A stretch of 64,000 nt of DNA from Actinacidiphila acididurans. GTDB lineage: Bacteria > Actinomycetota > Actinomycetes > Streptomycetales > Streptomycetaceae. Below are positions 55,576-62,909 of this stretch, in pieces. The stretch is taken from the NCBI RefSeq assembly GCF_016918855.1, contig NZ_JADKYB010000023.1:62001-126000 (forward strand), read 5' to 3'. How positions within the stretch are numbered: position 1 is the stretch's first letter; every line of letters starts with the position of its first letter. The translations under genes and the position numbers were made by a program. A model generated the notes under the pieces. The model ran no database searches. It saw nothing but the letters and a program-made list of their open reading frames with translations, and was not told the DNA's origin.

Positions 55576-56022
55576 CTACGCCGTGCCTTGCGGGCTGGCG
55601 GCGATGCCGCCGATGGTCTGCCAGAAGTCGCCTTCGGGCCGGTCGGCGAGCTGGAACAGGGTGCGGCGGACGGCTTGGGCGTGGGCTGGGCGGGCGGCGG
55701 ACAGGGCGGATTCGCCCTGGGGGGTGACGGCGATGAGTTGCTGGCGGCCGTGGCCCGGTTCACGTCGCAGCAGGCCGCGTTCGGCCATGCGGGTCAGCTG
55801 GCGGGACAGGCGGGCGCGTTTCCAGTCGAGCATGGCGCCCAGGTCGTGCTGGGGCATGCGTCCGCTGCCGTTCTCGACCAGACGGGACAGGACGGAGAAA
55901 TCGGCCACTGAGATGCCCGCGGCGTGCCGGATCTCCTCCCCGATGGCTTCCAGCACGGTCTCGTGAGCGCGTTTCCACGCCGTCCAGCGCGCCGTTTCGG
56001 TCGGGTCGAGAGGCTCTGTCAT
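55576..56022 (-). CDS. MarR family transcriptional regulator
   Basis: 148 residues. Winged helix (about 35-105): SVADFSVLSRLVENGSGRMPQHDLGAMLDWKRARLSRQLTRMAERGLLRRE. MarR repressors respond to phenolic or oxidised ligands. It faces an SDR gene across a perfect 10-bp inverted repeat, its probable operator. Confidence 0.88.
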   Translation of the reverse strand: MTEPLDPTETARWTAWKRAHETVLEAIGEEIRHAAGISVADFSVLSRLVENGSGRMPQHDLGAMLDWKRARLSRQLTRMAERGLLRREPGHGRQQLIAVTPQGESALSAARPAHAQAVRRTLFQLADRPEGDFWQTIGGIAASPQGTA

Positions 56023-56048
56023 GCGCTCCAGAATACGCGGCGAGTTGC

Positions 56049-56083
56049 CATGTAAACATCCGAGTGGCAGCCTTGTTTACATG
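56049..56083. promoter_or_regulatory. MarR operator: CATGTAAACA inverted repeat
   Basis: CATGTAAACA at 56049-56058 and TGTTTACATG at 56074-56083 form a perfect 10-bp inverted repeat with a 15-bp spacer. Each arm contains a near-palindromic TGTWWACA core. The right arm overlaps the SDR start codon at 56081. Confidence 0.8.
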
Positions 56084-56866
56084 ACAACATCGACGAAGCG
56101 ATCGGTTCTGATCACCGGCGGCACCTCAGGTATCGGTCTCGGCCTTGCCGAGCGGTACGCGGCAGCCGGTCATCGAGTCGTGATCACCGGACGGAATTCC
56201 GAACGGCTCGCCGCAGTGGCCGAGCGCGTGCCCGTAATCGAAACCTTCGCCAACGACGTCGGCGACCCGCAGGATCGCGGACGCCTGGCGGAGCACGTCC
56301 GGCGGGTCATGCCGGATCTGGACGTGCTGATCAACAACGCCGGGATCCAGCGGCGGGTGGGCATCGCCTCGGACCGCGCCGCCTGGTCCCAGGTGCAGAA
56401 CGAGATCGACATTCTGCTGGCCGCACCGGTGCATCTCGGCCGGCTGCTCGTCCCGCTGATGCTCGCCCACCGGCGCCCCAGCGTGCTGGTCAACGTCACC
56501 TCGGGCGGTGCGTTCTTTCCCCAGCCCTTCGCCCCCGTCTACAGCGCGGCCAAGGCGGCCCTGCACAGCTACACCGTGAACCAGCGCCACGCCCTCGCAG
56601 CCACCTCGTGCCGGGTGGTGGAACTGATCCCGCCGGCCGTGGCCACCGCCCTCGCCGGCCCCGGCCAGGCGCACGGCGCCGACCCGGACGAGTTCTGCGA
56701 CACCGTCTTCCCCCTGCTCGACGGCTCCCACCCCGAGGTCGGCTTCGGCCCGACCGCAGCCGCCGCTTTCATCGAGCAACGCGCCGCCGAACAGCGCACG
56801 TTCGAGGAGATGTCCACCCGGTTCGACGTGCCGGTCCACCGATCCGACGGCACCGCGGAGGAGTGA
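56081..56866 (+). CDS. Short-chain dehydrogenase/reductase (DltE-like)
   Basis: 261 residues. TGGTSGIGLGLAERYAAAGHRV (NADP motif), NNAGIQRR, then YSAAKAALHSYT with the catalytic Tyr/Lys. Classical SDR of the DltE subgroup. The ATG lies inside the operator and has no ribosome site, so the transcript is probably leaderless. Divergent from MarR, its likely repressor. Substrate unknown. Confidence 0.88.
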   Translation: MTTSTKRSVLITGGTSGIGLGLAERYAAAGHRVVITGRNSERLAAVAERVPVIETFANDVGDPQDRGRLAEHVRRVMPDLDVLINNAGIQRRVGIASDRAAWSQVQNEIDILLAAPVHLGRLLVPLMLAHRRPSVLVNVTSGGAFFPQPFAPVYSAAKAALHSYTVNQRHALAATSCRVVELIPPAVATALAGPGQAHGADPDEFCDTVFPLLDGSHPEVGFGPTAAAAFIEQRAAEQRTFEEMSTRFDVPVHRSDGTAEE

Positions 56867-56908
56867 CCTTTCCTGAAGACGGCGACCACCAGGTTGCTGC
56901 GCGGTGGC

Positions 56909-57475
56909 TCAGAGTGTGGATGGGGCCGGGCGTTCGGCGCGGCGGGGCTTGCGGCGCACCGTTCCGAAGGGTTTGGCGTAGGAGAGCGCGATCGTCGCGA
57001 TCAGTACGCAGCAGGCGGCGCCCGAATCGCGGACCAGTCCGGTGGCGTCGGCGACAGGATGCCGGGCCAGCGCTGCTGAGGCCGCCGACCCCAGGCCGGG
57101 GACCAGCACGAAGGTGGCCAGTGCGGTGCCCCCGGCCGTTATCGCGAGGCTTATGGCCACCCACCAGTAGCGCAGCAGGCCCCAGGGCGTGAGCAGGCCC
57201 AGTGCGACGCCGGTGGCCAGGGCCAGTACGGCCAGCGGCAGGAGCAGCAGTTGGCCGATCAAGTGGGCGGCCGGGTAGACGGTTACGGGGTTGCTGCCCA
57301 GCCGCCCCGCCGAGACCAGGGTGAGTACGGCGGCGTCGCTGCCCAGCAGTCCGATCGAGACCGTCACGTGTGCGGCCCGTAGCGCCTTGCGCCACTGCGG
57401 CGGCAGCCGCGTGCCGGTGCGGCGCGGGCGGCCCGCCTGGTGCGGGTGTGTCGTTCGGGTGGTGGGGGTGCTCAC
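56909..57475 (-). CDS. DUF2269-like membrane protein
   Basis: 188 residues, four hydrophobic helices (AHVTVSIGLLGSDAAVLTLVS; IGQLLLLPLAVLALATGVALGLL; YWWVAISLAITAGGTALATFVLV; DSGAACCVLIATIALSYA). Resembles small DUF2269-type integral proteins; function unknown. The GTG start follows an AGGACC stretch. Confidence 0.65.
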   Translation of the reverse strand: MSTPTTRTTHPHQAGRPRRTGTRLPPQWRKALRAAHVTVSIGLLGSDAAVLTLVSAGRLGSNPVTVYPAAHLIGQLLLLPLAVLALATGVALGLLTPWGLLRYWWVAISLAITAGGTALATFVLVPGLGSAASAALARHPVADATGLVRDSGAACCVLIATIALSYAKPFGTVRRKPRRAERPAPSTL

Positions 57476-57752
57476 AGGTCTGGGGTCCTCGGTGTCCGGT
57501 GTGTGTCCTGTCGGGACTCAGGCGTCCTCTCCGATCCTGGACGCGGGCCGTGCGGACTTCGTCGTCCCCGGGGCGGCACACCGCCTACTCCGCGGGAAGT
57601 ACCGAGGGGTCCCCGGCAAGGCCGGTCGTGGGCCGGCCCTTGGGTCCGTCGGCATCGGCGTACATGTGAACGTGCAGGGCCGAAGTGATCGGCGCGCCTC
57701 CCACCTCGCCCGTTCGATCCGCGCCCCTTGTCGCCATCCAGGGCGGGCTCGG

Positions 57753-58664
57753 TCAGGGCGCGGGGGGCTGGGGCTGGATGCAGGCGGTACGCGCGGTTGG
57801 GCCGGTGCGGGTGTCGCGGTCGACGTGCGCGGTCACGTAGACGCAACCGGTGCGTGTGGACAGGACGTTGCCCCAGCTTCCGGGCAGTTTCTGGTTGCCG
57901 GAGTAGCTGGAGGGCGCGAGGGCCCGGTCGGGATCGCGGTGGGCGTCGACGTGGGTCCGCCAGCGGGCCGACTCCGGGCCCTGGAGGTATCCCCACGCGG
58001 CGCGGCACGTCGGGGAGTACATCAGGATCAGCGTGCCGTACGTCTTTCCGTCCGGCCACGCGACCGGCTGCCAGTCGAGCTGCTTCTCGTCGGCTTTGCA
58101 GGAGTCGTCGTACGGATCGGTGCCGTCGGCTGCCGGCGTTCGGCTGGGTACGGGCACTGTGGCGGAGGGGCGCCCCGCCGTCGCCCGGTGCACGCCGGAG
58201 GAGCTCGGCCAGGCGACGAAGGCCACCAGGGCCAGGCCGCACGCGCCGCCGGCGACGGCGGCCACCAGCGGTGCTCTTCCCCGCCAGGGGCGGCCACCGG
58301 TCGTACGGCCCTCGGCTGCCGGGGGTTCCCCTCCACCCGCCGGTTCGAACTCGCTCACCGTCTCCGTACCTGCCGGAGTCGCAGCCGCAGAAGGCCCCCG
58401 CTTTGGGCCCATGCGCGCCCATTCCCAGCGGGCCCGCCACAGTACGGGGTCCTGCCCGCAGGTCTGGACGAACGCGGAGATCAGGTCCCAGGAGGGGACG
58501 GTCCGGCCGGCCTCGGCGGTGGAGAGCGCGGCCTGCGAGTAGCCGCTGCGCTGGGCGAGTTCGCGCAGCGTCATGCCGCTGGTGTCACGCAACTCGCGCA
58601 GTGCGCGGGCCAGTTCGGTCACCGGCCCCTGACCGGTCAACGGCATTCTTCTGCGCCCAGGCAT
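57753..58664 (-). CDS. XRE regulator fused to a transmembrane segment and DUF2690
   Basis: 303 residues. N-terminal HTH (about 18-75): ALRELRDTSGMTLRELAQRSGYSQAALSTAEAGRTVPS. A linker leads to one membrane helix (about 135-155, LVAAVAGGACGLALVAFVAW), then an extracytoplasmic DUF2690 domain (DDSCKADEKQLDWQP to the end) with three cysteines. A membrane-bound regulator that may carry an outside signal to DNA. ATG 58664 has GGGGG upstream. Divergent from a secreted SH3-like gene. Confidence 0.8.
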   Translation of the reverse strand: MPGRRRMPLTGQGPVTELARALRELRDTSGMTLRELAQRSGYSQAALSTAEAGRTVPSWDLISAFVQTCGQDPVLWRARWEWARMGPKRGPSAAATPAGTETVSEFEPAGGGEPPAAEGRTTGGRPWRGRAPLVAAVAGGACGLALVAFVAWPSSSGVHRATAGRPSATVPVPSRTPAADGTDPYDDSCKADEKQLDWQPVAWPDGKTYGTLILMYSPTCRAAWGYLQGPESARWRTHVDAHRDPDRALAPSSYSGNQKLPGSWGNVLSTRTGCVYVTAHVDRDTRTGPTARTACIQPQPPAP

Positions 58665-58837
58665 GCCCACCCCCTGTGAACTGGCAGTTCGGCGCTCATT
58701 GTGCACAGTCGTTCAGCGTCCGCCCAGTCCACTGTCGGCCGAAGTCCCGCTCGCCCACCATCGGTTGCCGTGCCGCCGTGGGGCGGTGCGCAAGGCCCCC
58801 GACAACGGTGCCGGGGACGGATGACGGAGGTGGCAAG

Positions 58838-59299
58838 GTGGCAGTGATCACAAAGGGCCGGCCCCGCGGGGACGCCTGCCGGCGGACACGGCGGCGGCCG
58901 GGCGGACGGGTCCTGGCGGTGGCGGCGGTGGCCGGGGCTGCGGCACTGCTCGCGGCAGGGCCCGCGTCCGCGTACAGCAACACGGGCACCGTGGCGGCGA
59001 CGGCCGGGCTCAACGCCCGGTGGGACCCCAACGGTGCCGCAGGCCCCATCGCCGGCGGGCCCGTGGTGGCCACGGTCCCGTACAACAGCACCGTCTACAT
59101 CGACTGCTACTGGACGGACGCGAGCGTGACCGGGCCCTGGGGCGCGACCAAGGTCTGGGACGACATCGAGGGCTACCGGACGCCCAACGGCGCCTACCAC
59201 GACCTCAGTGGGTACGCCGGGTGGGTCTTCGTGTCCGACGCGTGGGTGAACACCGGGGCCGCGCCGGGCTCGGGTGAGCCGCCCTGCTTCGGTTACTGA
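58838..59299 (+). CDS. Secreted SH3-like domain protein
   Basis: 153 residues. Signal peptide: basic RRTRRRPGGR, then VLAVAAVAGAAALLAAGPASA, cleavage near residue 46. The mature part (about 108 residues) contains GLNARWDPNGAAGPIAGGPVVATVPYNSTVYIDCYWTDASVTGPWG, an SH3b-like domain, with two cysteines that may form a disulfide. Wall-associated or exported. GTG 58838 follows GGAGG by 7 nt. Confidence 0.72.
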   Translation: MAVITKGRPRGDACRRTRRRPGGRVLAVAAVAGAAALLAAGPASAYSNTGTVAATAGLNARWDPNGAAGPIAGGPVVATVPYNSTVYIDCYWTDASVTGPWGATKVWDDIEGYRTPNGAYHDLSGYAGWVFVSDAWVNTGAAPGSGEPPCFGY

Positions 59300-59322
59300 C
59301 GCCCGTCCCTGGTGGTGCCTGC

Positions 59323-59363
59323 GCCCGGCAGCCGTGCGGCCGTCCGCCGTACGACTGCCGGGC
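59323..59363. terminator. Hairpin after the SH3-like gene
   Basis: GCCCGGCAG at 59323-59331 pairs with CTGCCGGGC at 59355-59363 (perfect 9-bp stem). The 23-nt loop can form a smaller inner hairpin. It starts 24 bp after the stop. Confidence 0.6.
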
Positions 59364-59408
59364 CGCCGCAAGCGCCGACTGACCGGGCGGCGGGGTCGCG
59401 GGTGCGCT

Positions 59409-59534
59409 TGCGGCGATGGTCGCCACGCGCGCACCCGCCAAGCCGCGGCCGGCAAACTCGTCCGTCGCGGCCGCGAGGATTCGTTGCTGCGTGGCTGCTG
59501 CGTCTCGCAGCGCGGGCTCGGCCTGTCGCGTCAT
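59409..59534 (-). pseudogene. Truncated TetR regulator N-terminus
   Basis: From ATG 59534 the first 42 residues (MTRQAEPALRDAAATQQRIL, then AAATDEFAGRGLAGARVATIAA) are the opening helix of a TetR protein. The recognition helix (usually AGVxxxxxYYYF) is missing and the frame turns into unrelated sequence. A broken gene. Confidence 0.7.
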
Positions 59535-59545
59535 GACGGGCCACG

Positions 59546-59815
59546 CTACGCGACGAAGATCTCGCTCGCGTGGATGGTGTCCAGGTCCTCCCGGGCGGCC
59601 TTGATCCTTCCGTCCTCGAGGTCGAAGACATGGACAAGCGCGTTGTCGTACGTGGTGCCGGCGGCGGATACGGCGGTGACGTGCGCCTCGATCACTTCGT
59701 GGCCCGAGTCCGTGGTGACCGAGGTGACGTCGACCTGCGGCCCTGCCGGCAGGAAGCCGCCCACGCGCCCGAGCATCTCGACGTAGCTGTCGCGGTCGTA
59801 GGTGCCCGCGAGAAT
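59546..59815 (-). pseudogene. Truncated NTF2/SnoaL-like protein
   Basis: About 89 residues of NTF2-like fold are readable: ILAGTYDRDSYVEMLGRV, then GHEVIEAHVTAVSAAGTTYDNALVHVFDLEDGRIKAAREDLDTIHASEIF. The first strand and helix normally in front are replaced by a Pro/Arg-rich frame with no start codon; the nearest internal ATG is 59776. Probably a decayed SnoaL-like gene. Only 11 bp from the TetR remnant. Confidence 0.65.
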
Positions 59816-59895
59816 CCGGGGCGGCGGAGGGGCGCCGCGCTCCGCCGCCGGCGCCCCCCGGGTCCTGCCCGCTGTACGCGATGGTGCCGTACGGA

Positions 59896-60609
59896 TCAGC
59901 GCGAGGCCGCGGCGATCTCGGGGTACAGCGCCTCGGGGCCGACCGACAGGGCCGACTTGACCTGCTTGCTGATGTCGTCGGCGACCACCTCGTGCAGGCC
60001 GGCGGCCACGCCGTCCAGGGCGATGCGGGCGATGCTCGCCGGGTCGACCTTGGGCACCTCGAGGTGCGCGGTCATGTCCGTGTCCATGTAGCCGACGTGC
60101 AGCGCGGTGACCTGGGTGCCCTGTTCGGCCAGGCCGACGCGCAGGGCGTTGGTCACCGACCAGGCGGCGGACTTGGCCGCGCTGTAGGCGGCGCTGCCCG
60201 GGAAGGTGATCCAGGAGAGCACGGACAGCACGTTCAGGACGGCGCCGCCGCCGTTCTTGGCCAGCACCGGGGCGAATGCCCGGCTGACCGCGAGGGTGCC
60301 GAGGACGTGCGTCTCGTACTCCCGGCGGAAGTCGGCGAAGTCGCCGTCGAGCAGGCCGGCGCCCGTCGAGGAGCCGGCGTTGTTGATCAGCAGGGTCACG
60401 TCGGAGGCCGTCTCGGCGGCGGCGCGCACGGCCTCGGGGTCGGTGACGTCCAGGGCGAGCGGGATCGCGCCGGGCACGGTGACCTTCTTAGGGTCACGGG
60501 CGGCGGCGTAGACCTTGGCCGCTCCGGCGTCGAGCAGCGCGCGGACGAACTGCTCGCCGAGGCCGCGGTTGGCGCCGGTGACGAGCGCTACGGAGTCCTT
60601 GATCTGCAT
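59896..60609 (-). CDS. Short-chain dehydrogenase/reductase
   Basis: 237 residues. TGANRGLGEQFVRALLDAG, NNAGSSTG, SVLSWITFPGSAAYSAAKSAAWS with the Tyr/Lys pair. Classical SDR. ATG 60609 has AAGGG 9 nt upstream. Divergent from a TetR gene across two palindromes. It may act on a signalling or antibiotic-related carbonyl; substrate unknown. Confidence 0.88.
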   Translation of the reverse strand: MQIKDSVALVTGANRGLGEQFVRALLDAGAAKVYAAARDPKKVTVPGAIPLALDVTDPEAVRAAAETASDVTLLINNAGSSTGAGLLDGDFADFRREYETHVLGTLAVSRAFAPVLAKNGGGAVLNVLSVLSWITFPGSAAYSAAKSAAWSVTNALRVGLAEQGTQVTALHVGYMDTDMTAHLEVPKVDPASIARIALDGVAAGLHEVVADDISKQVKSALSVGPEALYPEIAAASR

Positions 60610-60684
60610 GACGGTTGCCCTTCGTGAGCGGGTGTGGCGGGTACGGCCCCGGGCCGGCGGAAGGGGCGGTCCTCCCGTCGGATC

Positions 60685-60727
60685 GGAAACCGATCGGTTT
60701 CCACCGAGCGTATACCGATCGGTTTCC
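60685..60727. promoter_or_regulatory. Two ACCGATCGGT palindromes (probable TetR operators)
   Basis: GGAAACCGATCGGTTTCC at 60685-60702 is a perfect 18-bp palindrome. A second ACCGATCGGT core (60714-60723) with TTCC after it lies 25 bp on. They sit between the divergent SDR and TetR genes. Confidence 0.8.
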
Positions 60728-60757
60728 GATGCCAAGGCGAGGCGGTAATCTGGCGAT

Positions 60758-61474
60758 ATGAGCAGCACCACGCCCAGCTCCCGGCGGCCCGCGGCCGGGG
60801 CGGAGACGACCTCGCGGGCCGGGGGCGGCACGCCCGGGACTCCCAGGGCAGCAGAAGAGCGGCTGGCCCCGGCGGCTGCCGCGGGCGGGACCGCCGTGAA
60901 GACGTCATCGCGCGACCGGTTGCTCGACGCGGCGGCGGACCTCTTCTACCGCCAAGGCGTCGGCATCGGCATCGACGCGCTGTGCAAGGCCGCCGGCGTC
61001 TCCAAGCGGTCCATGTACCAGCTCTTCGGCAGCAAGGACGACATGCTCGCCGCCGCCCTGGACCGGCAGCAGGCCCGTATCGGCGCACGTCTGATGCCGC
61101 CGCGGGGCGCGCCCGCGGACCCGCGGGCCCGGCTGCTCTACGTCTTCGAGCGCCTGGAGGAGATCGCAGGCCTGCCCGACTACTGGGGGTGCCCGTACCT
61201 GGCCACCCAGGTCGAGCTGAAGGACCCGGCGCACCCGGCGAGCGTCGTCGCCGCCGGCGCCAAGCAGCGGATCACCGACTTCTTCCGGGCCGAGGCCGAG
61301 CGCGCCGGCGCCGCGGACCCCGACCTGCTGGCCCGCCGGCTGACCCTGGTCTACGACGGCGGGGCCGCCCGCGCCGGGATCAAGGCCGACGCCCTCGACG
61401 GCCTCGCCGTCTCCACCGCGGCCGCCCTCCTGGACGCGGCGGGCGTGACCGGCCCGCCGGTCCCGTCCGACTGA
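60758..61474 (+). CDS. TetR/AcrR family transcriptional regulator
   Basis: 238 residues, with a long Pro/Ala-rich N-tail (about 48 residues) before the HTH (DALCKAAGVSKRSMYQLFGSKDDML, about 72-98). The GxGxxxIDALCKAAGVSKRSMY pattern is a known TetR subgroup tied to oxidoreductases. GTG near residue 47 could be an alternative start. It likely represses the divergent SDR through the ACCGATCGGT sites. Confidence 0.87.
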   Translation: MSSTTPSSRRPAAGAETTSRAGGGTPGTPRAAEERLAPAAAAGGTAVKTSSRDRLLDAAADLFYRQGVGIGIDALCKAAGVSKRSMYQLFGSKDDMLAAALDRQQARIGARLMPPRGAPADPRARLLYVFERLEEIAGLPDYWGCPYLATQVELKDPAHPASVVAAGAKQRITDFFRAEAERAGAADPDLLARRLTLVYDGGAARAGIKADALDGLAVSTAAALLDAAGVTGPPVPSD

Positions 61475-61624
61475 ACCGGCGGATTGACGCGGCCGATCGA
61501 CCCGGCCCGTCCGGAGTCGCCCGGCGCGTGGGAGAGCCGCGCGGCCGCCCGGACGGCACCCGAGGCGACCCGCCCGCAGGGCCACCGGTCCGGCCCTGCG
61601 GACGGGTCAATTCCGGAGCCAGGC

Positions 61625-61657
<33 letters not shown>

Positions 61658-61760
61658 AGGCCGGAGTCCGAGCCCGAACCGGGCCGTTGCCGGAGCCGGA
61701 CCCGGAGCACGAGCCGGAGCCGCAGTCGGACCCCCGATCCGAGCCCGCCCGCTCCCGGCC

Positions 61761-62909
61761 CTACCCCCGCACCCCCCACGCCTCTGCGAGCAGATGCAGC
61801 GACCTGACCCGGTCCGCGTGGTCGTGGGTGATGGTGGTGACCAGCAACTCGTCCGCCTGCGTGGCCCGTTGCAGCACGCGCAGCTTCTCGACCACGGTCT
61901 GCGGGCTGCCCACGAACTGGGTGCGTATCCGGTCGTCCACCAGGGCGCGTTCGTCCGGGGTCCAGGCGTGGGCGGCGGCCTGCTCCGGGGTGGGGAAGGG
62001 GATCGCGCCGCGTCCGGATCGGATGCTGTGCACCCACAGGCCGTACGGGGCGGCCAGCCGCTGGGCGGCGGCGTCGTCCTCGGCGACCACCACGTCCGCG
62101 GAGACCAGGACGTACGGCTTGTCGAGCTTCCCGGACGGCACGAACGCCTTGCGGTAGGCGGTCACGGCGTCCAACACCGCGGCAGGCGACACGTGGTAGT
62201 TCGCGCCGAAGGGCAGGCCGAGCGCGCCCGCGGCCTCGGCGCTCGCGCCCGCGCTGCTGCCGAGCACCCACACGCCCAAGTCGGCGCCCTCGCCCGGGAC
62301 CGCGTGCGCCTCCAGCCCCTCCGGGGTCCGGTAGTCGCCGCGGATCAGGCCGAGGATCTGCTCCACCTGGGCGCGGTAGTCCGGGAGTTCGGCGCCGGGG
62401 AACTGGACCAGCCGCACGTAGCGGGTGAGCAGCGGCGAGCCGATCAGGCTGCTGACGTCGTACGGCGGCGGGAGCAGCAGGCCCTCGGGGGTCCAGCGGT
62501 CCTCGGTGTGCGCGGGCTTCGGCCGCGGCGGCGGTGGCGTGCCGCCGGGACCGGGCAGCCGGAAGCCGGTACGGCCCAGACCCAGGTCGATCCGACCCGG
62601 GTGCAGCGCGTCCAGCAGCCCGAACTCCTCCACCACCGACAGCGGCGTGCGGTGGCCGAGCTGCACCGCGCCGGAGCCGACCCGGATGCGCTCGGTGGCC
62701 GCGGCGACGAGCTGGATCACCAGCGCGGGAGAGATGCCCGCCACCCCGGTGGTCAGGTGGTGCTCGGCCAGCCAGTAGCGCGCGTATCCCGCGGCCTCGG
62801 CGTGCCGCGCCAGGTCGACGGTGTTGTGGAGTGCTTGCGCCGGAGTGGAACCCGCGCTGATCGGGGACAGGTCCAGGACGGACAGCGGGACGGGAGGAGG
62901 CGGAGTCAC
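61761..62909 (-). CDS. LLM-class flavin-dependent oxidoreductase (MsnO8-like)
   Basis: 382 residues, bacterial luciferase-like (beta/alpha)8 fold. LSVLDLSPISAGSTPAQAL start, YARYWLAEHH with the family His, IRVGSGAVQLGHRTPLSVVEEFGLLDALHPGRIDLGLGR (the luciferase-family phosphate/flavin block) and a C-terminal FVGSPQTVVEKL. Uses FMNH2 and O2 to oxidise a substrate. GTG 62909 overlaps the stop of the upstream LLM gene (GTGA). The two are an operon; the substrate may be a sulfur or alkyl compound, which cannot be decided here. Confidence 0.85.
   Translation of the reverse strand: MTPPPPVPLSVLDLSPISAGSTPAQALHNTVDLARHAEAAGYARYWLAEHHLTTGVAGISPALVIQLVAAATERIRVGSGAVQLGHRTPLSVVEEFGLLDALHPGRIDLGLGRTGFRLPGPGGTPPPPRPKPAHTEDRWTPEGLLLPPPYDVSSLIGSPLLTRYVRLVQFPGAELPDYRAQVEQILGLIRGDYRTPEGLEAHAVPGEGADLGVWVLGSSAGASAEAAGALGLPFGANYHVSPAAVLDAVTAYRKAFVPSGKLDKPYVLVSADVVVAEDDAAAQRLAAPYGLWVHSIRSGRGAIPFPTPEQAAAHAWTPDERALVDDRIRTQFVGSPQTVVEKLRVLQRATQADELLVTTITHDHADRVRSLHLLAEAWGVRG

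Noticed and set aside
57728..58837. Extension of the SH3-like gene upstream of its GTG
   Set aside because: The open sequence is antisense to the DUF2690 regulator and Arg-rich. The GTG at 58838 has a good ribosome site and begins the signal peptide.
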